Shown in pieces: positions 9,702 through 18,773 of a stretch of DNA of 64,000 nt. The DNA comes from Blastocatellia bacterium (lineage in GTDB: Bacteria > Acidobacteriota > Blastocatellia > UBA7656 > JADIYM01): positions 124,001-188,000 of the forward strand of contig JAJTWZ010000001.1 in the NCBI GenBank assembly GCA_021463145.1, given 5' to 3'. Each line of letters opens with the position of its first letter. Within the stretch, counting starts at the first letter, position 1. The notes below the pieces were generated by a model, which made no database searches, was not told the DNA's origin, and worked only from the letters and a program-made list of their open reading frames with translations. The translations under genes and the position numbers were made by a program.

Positions 9702-10409
9702 ATGGAATCGTCTGGCAAAAAATCCGCTGGCTGCATCATCGCCACAATCGTCGGTGTTTTCTTCGTGATTGCTATCGGCATCCTCCTTGGACTCTTTGCC
9801 TTCGGCCTGCTCGCGTATCGCGGTGGCCCGCCCGCTGTCAACGACTCTCCCTTGACGGGCTCCTCGCCGGTATCCGGCCCGTCCTCGAAGAGCTCGTCGC
9901 CGGACGCGGAAGGTGAGACGCCTTCGCCCACACCCGAGCAGCGCGCGGCAATCGCTGGTGGGACTGAGGTCGCGTGGGACGGCCAGGGGATATCGTGGAC
10001 GGTCCCGTCTGGTTGGACCAAGCAGTCCTCGACGGGCGAGTTGTTCTCGTGCAAGTCGCCGGGAACGTGGGATGCCGGCTGGCTCACGGTGTCGATCTCG
10101 GCGATGCCGGACTCTATGCCGACCGACGCCAGTCTGAATGCCTTACATCAGGCGGCGCTGGACCAGCAGAAACTCGGCAAGTACACGGAGGTGCGCTGGC
10201 TGGTGCTCGACGGCGTGCGCGGCGTGCAATTCCGCGAGAAAGCGCCTGAGGATTCGAGCGACGTCCAGCGAATCCAATGGCAGGCCTATAGGAACTACAA
10301 CGGCCAGAAGCAACTCGTAAATCTGATGGTGCATTCGACGGGCAAGGGCTTTCAGACGCACGTCGACGCTCTCTACGGCATTCTCTACTCCACGAAGCTC
10401 GTAAAGTAG
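9702..10409 (+). CDS. membrane-anchored hypothetical protein
   Basis: Unrecognised, 235 residues. A single N-terminal transmembrane helix (about residues 10-40) is followed by a Ser/Pro/Gly-rich linker (about 45-80). The globular domain begins with a WDGQGISWTVPSGW stretch, reminiscent of extracytoplasmic domains that start with a conserved Trp-Pro segment. No catalytic motif is visible. An AAGGAA lies 11 bases before the ATG. Located between hemD and rsmD with short gaps, probably cotranscribed. Confidence 0.75.
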   Translation: MESSGKKSAGCIIATIVGVFFVIAIGILLGLFAFGLLAYRGGPPAVNDSPLTGSSPVSGPSSKSSSPDAEGETPSPTPEQRAAIAGGTEVAWDGQGISWTVPSGWTKQSSTGELFSCKSPGTWDAGWLTVSISAMPDSMPTDASLNALHQAALDQQKLGKYTEVRWLVLDGVRGVQFREKAPEDSSDVQRIQWQAYRNYNGQKQLVNLMVHSTGKGFQTHVDALYGILYSTKLVK

Positions 10410-10507
10410 ACTCGGGCCCGCTGGCCGTTCTAGCGATTGATCGGCGCACCATCAGAATCGAACCGGACCGCTGGCGAGAAATCCCAGCGGTCCGTAGACT
10501 GCCGGCC

Positions 10508-11059
10508 GTGCGAATCATTTCCGGTCAGCTTAGGGGACGACGCCTGCGAGCGCCTGACGGCGTGGCCACGCGGCCGACATCCGACCGGGTTCGCGAAGCC
10601 CTCTTCAACATTCTCGCGAGCCGCATTGACGGCGCAGCGTTTCTGGATCTCTGCGCCGGTTCGGGGGCAGTCGGTATAGAGGCGTTGTCGAGAGGAGCCG
10701 ATAGAGCTGTGTTCGTGGAGCACTCCAGGCGGGCATTGGAGCACCTCGAGGACAATATCGAGCGCTGCGGAGTAGCCGACAGGGCGCAGATTATTGCGAA
10801 AGACGCCGTGGCTGCACTGAAGGCACTGATAACGCGGGAAGAGGAGTTCGACATCGTCTACGTCGATCCTCCCTACGACGCGGATTTGTACAAGTCGATC
10901 CTGCAGTTGCTGGGCCTTAGTGAGTTGGTCGCACCGGATGGAATCGTCGTGGTCGAGCGCTGGACGCGTCATCGGCTTCCTGGCGAGGCCGGGGCGCTGC
11001 GGCACTATCGCGACGTCAGGCACGGCAACTCGACGTTGGCGTTCTACGAGCGAATCTGA
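10508..11059 (+). CDS. rsmD: 16S rRNA (guanine966-N2)-methyltransferase
   Basis: Methylates G966 of 16S rRNA using S-adenosylmethionine. The N-terminus MRIISGQLRGRRL, the helix TSDRVREALFNIL, the SAM-binding loop DLCAGSGAVGIEALSRG and the catalytic motif VYVDPPYD are all in place. The GTG start at 10508 gives 183 residues, the normal length. In many genomes coaD follows rsmD; here it does not. Confidence 0.95.
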   Translation: MRIISGQLRGRRLRAPDGVATRPTSDRVREALFNILASRIDGAAFLDLCAGSGAVGIEALSRGADRAVFVEHSRRALEHLEDNIERCGVADRAQIIAKDAVAALKALITREEEFDIVYVDPPYDADLYKSILQLLGLSELVAPDGIVVVERWTRHRLPGEAGALRHYRDVRHGNSTLAFYERI

Positions 11060-11377
11060 AGGACAGGCGGTAGTGGGTTTAATCGCCGGTCCGGGATTCT
11101 GGCGCGCATTCGCGGTCATCTGCCGTGGGTCGTGAGCCCCTGAGTGCAACGAGCCAAGTTCCCCGGACTCTGTCTCCCAACCACTGTGTCCGGCCTTCGC
11201 CCCCGACCCACTGTCTCCACGCCAAGCTGCAATTCGCTACCTTTCCTTATATGCAAGACCCCGAGCCGAGCGGCGTTTTGCCGTCCAGCGGGTTCGCTCC
11301 TGTCGTTGACAGGGTTGAATCGCGTGCTAAGATGCCAGTTCGGTCTTCCTCTGCCACCCTTGTCGAGGATGTAGAAG
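11060..11377 (+). other. intergenic region between rsmD and the barrel gene
   Basis: This 318-base gap holds no convincing gene. Short open frames crossing it have no family resemblance. Its 3' end carries the promoter described at 11306-11333. No strong terminator hairpin for rsmD was found. Confidence 0.6.
11306..11333 (+). promoter_or_regulatory. sigma-70-type promoter for the barrel gene
   Basis: A consensus -35 TTGACA (11306-11311) is followed after 16 bases by TAAGAT (11328-11333), which matches four of six positions of the -10. Transcription would start near 11340. The gene start at 11378 has a GAGG about nine bases upstream. Confidence 0.6.
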
Positions 11378-13063
11378 ATGAAGCGTGGTGCGGTGTTCGC
11401 GACATTAGGTCTGCTGGTCTTCGCGAGCCTGAACGCAGTCCCAGTACAGGCCTCCACTCTCGGTGTCCTTCGCGGCACCGTTCTGGATCAGTTTGGCGAA
11501 CCCCTCGTTGGTGCCTCCGTTGCAGTCTTCGACTCCCACGTCAAGTCATCGAAACCCGTTCGCAGCACCACGACGGACGGTTCGGGAGCCTTTGCCACAC
11601 AAGTCGCGCCTGGAAGATACGTTCTGCGAGCGGTTGCCGCCGGATTCGCGTCCTTCTCGGCTCGAGCGCGGGTCGCGGCCAATCAGGAAACCGTAATCGA
11701 CACGATCTCGCTGCGCCGCGTGAACACCCTCGCGGAGAGACGGCGTTCCGAGAGACCCGATCCCTATCGCAACGTCGTCCGGAACTCTCGTGGACACGTC
11801 TTCCATCTGGATGAGTCGGATACTGTCGCCAGCAGTGAGGAACGGGATCGCCGGGATGGCGAGGCGCTGGCGCTTACGGACACGGACAGGTCAATTCACG
11901 GTGTCGTACAGTCAGTGGCAGTCTCCGGCCTTGAAGGCGTTGACTCAGGCTACCTGGCGACGAATTTCGCGGTCGCACACGAAGTTTCCGGGACCGATCT
12001 GACTGTCGCTGGACAGTTTGGAATCGGACCGAATGCGCCGCGAAGGTTCGAGGCCCGAATCGCCAGAGAGCTGGGAGAAACTCACGAAGTCGAAGTCGCA
12101 GCGGCATACGGACGGCTGAGGCTCGCCGCGGGCAGCGGGCCATCAACAGGGCACCTCGATCAGTTCACGGTCCAGGCCGTCGACCGCTGGAAGGTACTCG
12201 ATCCAGTAGTGATCGTTTACGGACTGAATGCGACAAAATTCATTGGAGCCTCGAACGCCGGCGCGATCGTTCCCCGTTTTGGCGTCGAGGTATCGCCATC
12301 CAGCCGGACCCAGATATTCGCGCGCCTGACTCCGGCGGATATGCTGAGCGACTCGGCACATTTCGACCTCGAGAGCGGCCAGGTAACGTTCGACGAACCT
12401 GCTCTGCCAAACGTGTCGGCAGCCGAGATCGAACAGGCGACGCCCGACCGCAGCCGACGGCTCGAATTCGGCGTCGGGCACCTCATCGACGAGTCGTCAA
12501 ACGTCGAAGTGATGGCCTTTATCGATGCGGCCTCCGGGAAAGGCATCGGATTTCTTGCGGTTCCTGCGGGCTCGGCCGAACAGGAATTCCAGACGGGATC
12601 TCTGAACGGGCGGACATCGGGCGTTCGCGTGCTCTACACTCGCCGGCTCGCGAAATCGCTGACAGGGACAATTGGATATGCGGCCGGATCGGGCATGAGG
12701 ATAGATCCAGATGGACTCTCCAATCCTGCCGAACTGTTCCGTTCCGCGACATTCCAGGTCCTGGCCGGCCGTCTCGAAGCCCGGTTTCGTAGCGGTACGC
12801 ACCTGGCGGCAATTTATCGCTTCAGCCCGGATGCCGTCGTTTTTGCGATAGACCCGTTTGCGGGCAGCCTCGGCGCAAGCGAACCGGCCGCGAGTTTCTT
12901 CGTGACGCAGGAACTTCCTTTGCCCGACTTCTTCCCCGGTCAATGGGAAGCGGTCGTGGACGTGAGAAACGCCTTCGCAGCCGGAGCGGGATCCGAAGAC
13001 GGCGAAGTATTTCTCGTCGACTGCGGTCGACTCGTTCGTGCCGGGGTCACATTCCGATTCTAG
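11378..13063 (+). CDS. outer-membrane protein with carboxypeptidase-regulatory-like domain
   Basis: A signal peptide (residues 1-25, ending at VQA) is followed by a CarboxypepD_reg-like beta-sandwich (about 28-115: LRGTVLDQFGEPLVGASVAVFD, then APGRYVLRAVAAGF). The rest is rich in alternating polar/hydrophobic strands and ends in VTFRF, a terminal-Phe signature of outer-membrane barrels. At 561 residues it is much shorter than the 1000-residue TonB-dependent receptors that carry this N-terminal domain, and no plug domain is visible. I infer a small outer-membrane barrel of unknown substrate; the transport role is not shown. Confidence 0.7.
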   Translation: MKRGAVFATLGLLVFASLNAVPVQASTLGVLRGTVLDQFGEPLVGASVAVFDSHVKSSKPVRSTTTDGSGAFATQVAPGRYVLRAVAAGFASFSARARVAANQETVIDTISLRRVNTLAERRRSERPDPYRNVVRNSRGHVFHLDESDTVASSEERDRRDGEALALTDTDRSIHGVVQSVAVSGLEGVDSGYLATNFAVAHEVSGTDLTVAGQFGIGPNAPRRFEARIARELGETHEVEVAAAYGRLRLAAGSGPSTGHLDQFTVQAVDRWKVLDPVVIVYGLNATKFIGASNAGAIVPRFGVEVSPSSRTQIFARLTPADMLSDSAHFDLESGQVTFDEPALPNVSAAEIEQATPDRSRRLEFGVGHLIDESSNVEVMAFIDAASGKGIGFLAVPAGSAEQEFQTGSLNGRTSGVRVLYTRRLAKSLTGTIGYAAGSGMRIDPDGLSNPAELFRSATFQVLAGRLEARFRSGTHLAAIYRFSPDAVVFAIDPFAGSLGASEPAASFFVTQELPLPDFFPGQWEAVVDVRNAFAAGAGSEDGEVFLVDCGRLVRAGVTFRF

Positions 13064-13184
13064 ACCCGGGCCATCCGCCTCAATCAGCCCCACACGGCCC
13101 CGTCCCCGATTCGCCCTCGATTAGCCATTCAGCAGTAAGCGTTTGCGAGCTTTTTCCGGTCGAAATCCATCGGCTTGGACATTG

Positions 13185-13198
13185 TCCGAAAGTTCGGA
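13185..13198 (+). promoter_or_regulatory. palindrome upstream of the kinase operon, possible activator site
   Basis: TCCGAA-AG-TTCGGA is a perfect 6-2-6 inverted repeat. Its centre is about 108 bases upstream of the transcription start expected from the sigma-54-like promoter at 13274. That distance fits an upstream activating sequence for an NtrC-type regulator. Only one copy was seen. Function is inference. Confidence 0.4.
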
Positions 13199-13273
13199 TT
13201 TCCGGCCGCGACAGTTCTGTGCAAGTTCCCGTATTTTCACCTACTTACGTGTGGCTATGCGACACCCGTTCGG

Positions 13274-13289
13274 TGGAATGCTATTTGCA
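13274..13289 (+). promoter_or_regulatory. candidate sigma-54 promoter for the kinase/NtrC operon
   Basis: TGGAATG-CTAT-TTGCA shows the invariant GG (13275-13276) and GC (13287-13288) with the required 10-base gap, and matches most of the TGGCACG-N4-TTGCW consensus. It lies 64 bases upstream of the kinase ATG. The operon encodes a GAFTGA-containing activator, so autoregulation is plausible. Confidence 0.5.
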
Positions 13290-13352
13290 GAACTTTCACG
13301 GGCTTCCCGTGTTCAAATCGTGCATTGATTCCGAGGAGTTGGCGAACCAGGA

Positions 13353-16250
13353 ATGAAGATCACCGGAGCTGCAATCAAGGCGTTCCTCGTGGTCGCGCTG
13401 ACGGTTGGCGCAGTCCTGTTCGTCGCCATGAATACTCGGGATCGGGTGAAGGCTCCGCCGACTCCTGACGACGGCGTGGTATGGGTCGCGACCGAGGAAG
13501 GCGTAACGGCTCTCGATGTCAGATCCGGCAGTCCTGCATTCAATGCCGGCATTCGGCCCGGGCAGATATTGCGCTACATCTACCACGACGGTGCCTGGGA
13601 ATACATCGAGCGTCCTGACGATGTCGCCTACTACCTCGACGATGTCGGCATTAATGGCAACCTCGTCTACGAGGTCGAACGGTTCAACTCGCTCGGTGTC
13701 TCGCAAGGTCTGTGGGAAGGCGATGTCAAACAGATAGAACCGGCTCCGCTTCGCCGCGTCGAGACCTTCTACTTCGGCCTCATCGCGATCGTCTATCTCA
13801 TCATCGGCGTGTTCGTGTTTCTGCGGCAGGGACGCGCGCCGTACAGTTTCCATTTCTTCTGGATCTGTCTGACGGCGTTCCTTTTCTATGCCCTGAAGCC
13901 GACACTGACGGTGGGTCCGGACGGAGAGTGGGAGCTCTTCGACCGGTGCGTGCTGCTCGTCGACCACGTCGCGTTCCTGCTCGCGGCGCCACTCTTCGTC
14001 CATTTCTGCATGGTTTTTCCGAGTAAGCCGGAATGGCTTTCGGTTCGGTGGTTGAGCCCAAGCGCGCTCTACATTCCGGCAGTGACGATGGGGGTGGCAG
14101 AGGCGGTCCTGCTGTTCGGGCAGAACCTCGCCGGAGACTATCTGGTCGCGGGCCGCAGCCTGCTCGACACGGTTGGCGTCGGTCAGTTCGCCATCGGCGC
14201 TGTCGCGGCCGACGTGTTGCTGGTCAACTCGTACCTGAGGGCCAGGACCCCGGCGCTTCGGCTGCAACTCCGATGGATCATGTGGGGCGTGGCGCTTGCG
14301 GCCGGCGCGTTCGCGGTTTTCTACGCGATTCCGTACCTTCTGGGCCAGGCCGTTTCGACGGCTTCCGAAGTTCTCGGACTTGGACCGCTCATCCTGGTTC
14401 CGCTCAGCTTCGGTTACTCGATAGTGCGTTACAGGATGATGGACGTCGACGTCATCGTCCGCCGCAGCTTCGTCCACGTCGTCGCCACTGCGACGGTGGC
14501 GGCACTCTACCTGCTCCTGCTGCTCACAGTCGGCGACGTCGTCAAGGAGATCAACCCCACGGCTTCGACCTGGGTCGTCCGCGCCGTGACCGTCGCCGTG
14601 ATGCTCCTGATCACTATTCTGTTCGCACCGGTCAAGACCTGGCTTCAGCAGACGGCCGACCGGCTCTTCTACGGCGAGAGGTATACGCTCAGGAAGGGGC
14701 TCGGCGAGTTTGGCCGCGCGCTCGCTTCCACTTCGGAGCTCGATTCTCTCCTCGCGTCGCTAGCAGCGCGGCTTCGGCGCATGTTGTCGGCCGACCAGCT
14801 CGCGATAGTCGTCGAGAACGCACATCAGACGGGGCGATTCGACGTGCTTCTTGCCGACGGAATCGACGGCGATATAAGGATTCCGTCGGATTTCTCTCGT
14901 TGGGTTCGCGCCAACGCCGTGATGCGCGGTTATGCGCTGGCCGACGAATCCGGCCAGGACGCCGAGTGGGCCGGAGTGCACTATCTGGTTCCCTGCGTGG
15001 TACGCGACCGGCTCGTCGCCGTCATCGGGATCGGACGGCAGACGTCGGATGGCTCACTGCTGACGAGCGAGGACATCGAAATCCTCAGAGCGCTGTCCGG
15101 TTACGTCGCCGTTGCCATCGACAACAGCCTGCTCCTGCAGTCGGAGCGCGAGAAGTCCGAAGCACTCGCGCACCTCCAGCAGTTCTCGGCTTCGATCATC
15201 GAGAGCGTCAACGTCGGTATCCTGGTCATCGACAGTTCGGGCATCATCACCACCTGGAACAGCGCGCTCGAGGAGATGCTTGGCATCGGCCGCGACGAAG
15301 CCCTCGGCTCTTCCGCACTCCAGATATTCAACGAAGAGATGATCACGACGCTTCGCGCCGTTACCGGAACGGCGGCGTGGGTCGTCGGAGACGTCCGCCA
15401 TCTCTACAAGTTCCGCACGGTGCGGCGCGACGACAGGCCGATCGTCATCAACCTCTCGCTTGCACCCTTCGAGGACACAGCGCATACGCTTGCCGGCACG
15501 CTTGTCGTCGTCGAAGACGTCACCGACCGCCTCAAGCTCGAGGATCAATTGCAGCAGTCCGACAAGCTCAGCTCGATCGGCCTGCTTGCCGCCGGCGTCG
15601 CGCACGAGGTGAATACCCCGCTTGCGGGAATATCGTCGTACACGCAGATGCTGCTCGGTCAGATTCCTGATTCGGATCCAAAGTCGCGCCTTCTCGAGAA
15701 AGTCCTGCTCCAGACCGAGCGCGCGAGCGGTATCGTGAACAACCTGCTGAACTTCTCGCGCACGAGCGGATCCGACTTCGCGGCGCTCGACCTGAACCGG
15801 GTGCTCGAAGACACCCTTCAGCTGATGGAGATCCAGCTTCACAAGAGCAACGTGACGATCAAGCGGACGTACGCCGAGGAATTGCCAGAGGCTTACGGCA
15901 ACGCCAGCAAGCTCCAGCAGGTCTTCATGAACCTGATTCTCAACGCTCGCGACGCAATGGCGAGCGGTGGGACGCTCGACATCGAGACCGAAACGGCCGA
16001 CCACATGCTCGTGGTCCGGATCAGGGACACGGGAATCGGCATCGCTGCCGAGAACATCACGAAGATCTACGACCCGTTCTACACGACGAAGAGCGTGGGC
16101 CAGGGCACCGGTCTCGGGCTCGCGGTCTCCTACGGTATCGTGCAGGAACACGCCGGCCGGATCTTCGTCGACAGCCAGCCTGGCGTCGGCACGACGTTCA
16201 CGATCAAGATTCCGTCTCGCTACCGGCGGCTTCAGGTTGCGAGCGACTGA
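13353..16250 (+). CDS. membrane sensor histidine kinase (PDZ-like, multi-TM, GAF, PAS)
   Basis: 965 residues. TM1 (about 8-26) leads to a PDZ-like extracytoplasmic domain (about 45-125, core SGSPAFNAGIRPGQIL). A block of about eight helices (140-425) follows, then a GAF-like domain (455-595) and a PAS domain (610-725). The HisKA helix carries the phospho-acceptor His751 in GVAHEVNTPL, and the ATPase domain has the N-box (NLILNARDA), DTGIGI (892) and GTGLGLAVSYGIV (918). The kinase core is NtrB/ZraS-like. It precedes an NtrC-type regulator by 75 bases and is probably its partner. A PDZ-like sensor could read protein C-termini or envelope stress; the ligand is unknown. Confidence 0.9.
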   Translation: MKITGAAIKAFLVVALTVGAVLFVAMNTRDRVKAPPTPDDGVVWVATEEGVTALDVRSGSPAFNAGIRPGQILRYIYHDGAWEYIERPDDVAYYLDDVGINGNLVYEVERFNSLGVSQGLWEGDVKQIEPAPLRRVETFYFGLIAIVYLIIGVFVFLRQGRAPYSFHFFWICLTAFLFYALKPTLTVGPDGEWELFDRCVLLVDHVAFLLAAPLFVHFCMVFPSKPEWLSVRWLSPSALYIPAVTMGVAEAVLLFGQNLAGDYLVAGRSLLDTVGVGQFAIGAVAADVLLVNSYLRARTPALRLQLRWIMWGVALAAGAFAVFYAIPYLLGQAVSTASEVLGLGPLILVPLSFGYSIVRYRMMDVDVIVRRSFVHVVATATVAALYLLLLLTVGDVVKEINPTASTWVVRAVTVAVMLLITILFAPVKTWLQQTADRLFYGERYTLRKGLGEFGRALASTSELDSLLASLAARLRRMLSADQLAIVVENAHQTGRFDVLLADGIDGDIRIPSDFSRWVRANAVMRGYALADESGQDAEWAGVHYLVPCVVRDRLVAVIGIGRQTSDGSLLTSEDIEILRALSGYVAVAIDNSLLLQSEREKSEALAHLQQFSASIIESVNVGILVIDSSGIITTWNSALEEMLGIGRDEALGSSALQIFNEEMITTLRAVTGTAAWVVGDVRHLYKFRTVRRDDRPIVINLSLAPFEDTAHTLAGTLVVVEDVTDRLKLEDQLQQSDKLSSIGLLAAGVAHEVNTPLAGISSYTQMLLGQIPDSDPKSRLLEKVLLQTERASGIVNNLLNFSRTSGSDFAALDLNRVLEDTLQLMEIQLHKSNVTIKRTYAEELPEAYGNASKLQQVFMNLILNARDAMASGGTLDIETETADHMLVVRIRDTGIGIAAENITKIYDPFYTTKSVGQGTGLGLAVSYGIVQEHAGRIFVDSQPGVGTTFTIKIPSRYRRLQVASD

Positions 16251-16325
16251 CTCGCTCCGGCAATCCCGTCGCGTGATAGGGTGACGGCACCTGAACCGGG
16301 GTGCGCGGGGGCCAAAGACTGACTT

Positions 16326-17717
16326 ATGGCGAAAAAAGGAAACATCCTTGTCATCGACGACGAGGAAGTCATGCGGGATGTCCTCGAGAACCTCCTCTCC
16401 GGCGAGGGCTACCGGGTCGACCTGGCGAAGACCGGCGAGGAAGGAATTGCCCGATACGCTGACCGTCCTGCCGATGTCGTTCTGCTAGACGTGTCGATGC
16501 CGGGGATGGGGGGACTGCGCGCGCTCGAAGAGATCCTGAAGATCGACCCGGAAGCCGTCATCCTCATGATCACGGCTTACGCGACTTTCGAGACTGCAAT
16601 CTCCGCCTGGCAGCGAGGTGCTTACAACTGTCTTCGAAAGCCGTTCGACAATGCCGATGTACTGAAGCTGGTCGCGGCCGGCATCCGCCGGCGCCGCAAG
16701 GACGAGGAACGCCGCACTCTCAAACGCTCGATGCGCAAGGCTGGCGTCGAGATCATCGCGCGCAGCGAGCGTATGCAGCGAGTGCTCGAGCTCGTCGCGC
16801 AGGTTGCGCCCGCGCGCACCACGATTCTCGTTCAGGGCGAATCGGGAACGGGCAAGGAGCTCGTCGCGCGCGCCGTGCACAATCAGAGCCCGCGGGAAGA
16901 TCAGCCGTTCGTGACCGTAAACTCGGGCAACATCCCGACGGAACTGCTCGAGAGCGAGCTGTTCGGCCACCTTCGAGGGGCGTTTACCGGTGCAATTGCT
17001 GCGAAAAAGGGGCTCTTCGAGGTTGCGGACACCGGGTCGATCTTCCTTGACGAGATAGGGAACATCTCTCTCGAAACGCAGTCGAAGCTTCTCCGCGTCA
17101 TCCAGGAACGGGAGTTCATCCCGATAGGCGACACCAATCCGCGGCGCGTCGACGTCCGCATCATCGCGGCGACGAACGTATCGCTCAAGCAGGCAGTGGA
17201 CGAAGGGACGTTTCGCGAGGATCTTTTCTACCGGCTCAACGTCATCACCATCGACCTGCCGCCGCTGCGCGAACGTGTCGAAGACATCATTCCCCTCGCC
17301 CAGCACTTCATTCAGAAGTACGCGGAAGAAAACGGCCGGCAGATTTCGGAGACTCTGGACGTGGACGTCGTGAGAGCTCTCGAGAGTTACCATTGGCCGG
17401 GGAACATCCGCGAGCTCGAAAATGCGATCGAACGGGCCGTGATCATCTCGCGGTCGGATCGCATCACCCTCGACGAGCTGCGCGAGGAAGTGCTTCACCC
17501 GCCGTCGGGATCGCGATCGCGCGGCGCTGGACGAGTCGCGGCCGAGATCGACGTGGCGGGAGGGATCTCGTTCTACGACGAGGTGAACGCGTTCCAGAAG
17601 GACCTGATCCTGCGTGCGCTCGAGATCACGAACGGTCATCAGAGCAAGGCCGCGAAGCTGCTCGGAATGAACACGACGACGCTCAACAGCAAGATTAAGT
17701 ACTTCGGGATCCGGTAG
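16326..17717 (+). CDS. sigma-54-dependent response regulator, NtrC family
   Basis: 463 residues with a full three-domain layout. The receiver (1-120) has Asp11/12, phospho-acceptor Asp55 and Lys105. The AAA+ domain has Walker A GESGTGKE (171-178), the sigma-54 contact loop GAFTGA (218-223), Walker B around 239-244 and the arginine-rich RLNVI..LPPLRER region. A Fis-type helix-turn-helix ends the protein (ALEITNGHQSKAAKLLGMN). Probably phosphorylated by the upstream kinase. Nothing in the sequence tells its regulon apart from the sigma-54-like site in front of its own operon. Confidence 0.95.
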   Translation: MAKKGNILVIDDEEVMRDVLENLLSGEGYRVDLAKTGEEGIARYADRPADVVLLDVSMPGMGGLRALEEILKIDPEAVILMITAYATFETAISAWQRGAYNCLRKPFDNADVLKLVAAGIRRRRKDEERRTLKRSMRKAGVEIIARSERMQRVLELVAQVAPARTTILVQGESGTGKELVARAVHNQSPREDQPFVTVNSGNIPTELLESELFGHLRGAFTGAIAAKKGLFEVADTGSIFLDEIGNISLETQSKLLRVIQEREFIPIGDTNPRRVDVRIIAATNVSLKQAVDEGTFREDLFYRLNVITIDLPPLRERVEDIIPLAQHFIQKYAEENGRQISETLDVDVVRALESYHWPGNIRELENAIERAVIISRSDRITLDELREEVLHPPSGSRSRGAGRVAAEIDVAGGISFYDEVNAFQKDLILRALEITNGHQSKAAKLLGMNTTTLNSKIKYFGIR

Positions 17718-17903
17718 ATCGAGGACTGGCCTTCACGCTTCGGCGTCTCCTGTGGCGAATGACGGGCGCCGCATTTCACGGCGGCGGTCGCGTGTCGTGC
17801 ACGGCGAGTGCGCAACCGCGGACGGGCTGAGCCGATGATGTCAATCGTCAGCCCCGCGCAGGTTCGATCGACCTGCGATGAGCTGCGGGCTTGACGTTGG
17901 GTG

Positions 17904-17920
17904 CGACCGCTCCGCGGTCG
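17904..17920. terminator. hairpin 1 of the convergent cluster
   Basis: CGACCGC-TCC-GCGGTCG is a perfect 7-bp stem with a 3-base loop. No T-tract follows on either strand, so it may act as a Rho-linked or structural element. It shares the GACCGC core with hairpin 3. Confidence 0.45.
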
Positions 17921-17938
17921 GATCGTGGGGTGCGTGAT

Positions 17939-17983
17939 CCGGGGGTCACGGCGGATCGCTTCGCTCACCGCCCTGACCCCCGG
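17939..17983. terminator. hairpin 2 of the convergent cluster (long, two-part stem)
   Basis: Outer arms CCGGGGGTCA (17939-17948) and TGACCCCCGG (17974-17983) pair perfectly over 10 bp. Inside, GGCGG (17950-17954) pairs with CCGCC (17968-17972), leaving a C:C mismatch between the two parts. This is the strongest structure in the gap. Confidence 0.55.
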
Positions 17984-17992
17984 CTATCTTCT

Positions 17993-18011
17993 GTGACCGC
18001 TTCGCGGTCAC
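17993..18011. terminator. hairpin 3 of the convergent cluster
   Basis: GTGACCGC-TTC-GCGGTCAC is a perfect 8-bp stem with a 3-base loop, almost the same sequence as hairpin 1. No T-tract. Confidence 0.5.
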
Positions 18012-18120
18012 TGCGGTGACTGCCGGCTGCTGCCACACGTGCCGGCCGTTCCATTCCAGGGACTGCGCCGCTGCGGCGCGCCGGGGGTTGTCTTGTCGAC
18101 CGCGCGACGGTTGGCAAAGA

Positions 18121-18585
18121 CTAAAGATCCAGCCCGAACGACGCATCGCAGCGCGCGGCCGCGTGCTCGCCCTCTATCCGGCGGAACCCGTTCCGCTCGT
18201 ACAGCCGGATCGCTTCGACGAGTCTCGAGTTCGTCTCGAGCTCAACGCGCTTGAAACCAAGCTGGCGCGCCGCGTCGAGCGCGTGATCCAGCAACAAGCG
18301 GCCCGCGCCGACCCCGCGGCACTCTGGCCGCACGTACATCTTCCGCAGTTCAACGACTCCATCCCTCAGTGGATAGAGGCCGACACAGCCGACAATGCGG
18401 CCATCAGGCATCGTGAGGACGTCGAATCGGCCGCCCCTGGCCTCGTAGCTGGCCTCGATGTCATCGAGGTCCCGATCCGTCCCCTTACGGTCGCCCTCCA
18501 GTCCGTACTCGGCAAGCACTCCGAACACGAGATCCACGACCGCTTCGCCATCCTCGTTACTCGCCCTTCGCAGCTCCACGGCCAT
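18121..18585 (-). CDS. GNAT-family N-acetyltransferase
   Basis: 154 residues with the acetyl-CoA loop RPECRGVGAGRLLLDHAL at about residues 87-104. This is preceded by the LRKMYV strand and followed by a C-terminal LYERNGF motif typical of the fold. Substrate unknown; the family acetylates amines on small molecules, peptides or proteins. Convergent with the NtrC-type gene and divergent from the secreted protein gene at 18774. Confidence 0.88.
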   Translation of the reverse strand: MAVELRRASNEDGEAVVDLVFGVLAEYGLEGDRKGTDRDLDDIEASYEARGGRFDVLTMPDGRIVGCVGLYPLRDGVVELRKMYVRPECRGVGAGRLLLDHALDAARQLGFKRVELETNSRLVEAIRLYERNGFRRIEGEHAAARCDASFGLDL

Positions 18586-18773
18586 CCTTAGTATCAGACG
18601 GCCCGGAAACAGCGCAAACGCGATCGTGCCCCCCGGCGGGTTCGTGGCCCGGACTCCGGTTTCGTCAGCCGATATGCCGGATTCGTCCGTTTCCGATCAC
18701 CGTCATGCAGACCACGGCGTATCGTCGCCTCGATCGCGGATGCGACCCACTCACATTCGAAAAGAGGTGATTC

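Larger units (their letters stand above)
17718..18120. other. convergent intergenic region with a cluster of hairpins
   Basis: This 403-base stretch lies between the NtrC-type gene (plus) and the GNAT gene (minus) and has no believable gene. It contains at least three strong inverted repeats within 110 bases, listed separately. It is likely the bidirectional termination zone for the two converging genes. Confidence 0.7.

Noticed and set aside
14033-15670. 545-codon plus-strand frame inside the histidine kinase gene
   Set aside because: Out-of-frame shadow, Arg/Pro-rich; the kinase frame carries all His-kinase motifs.
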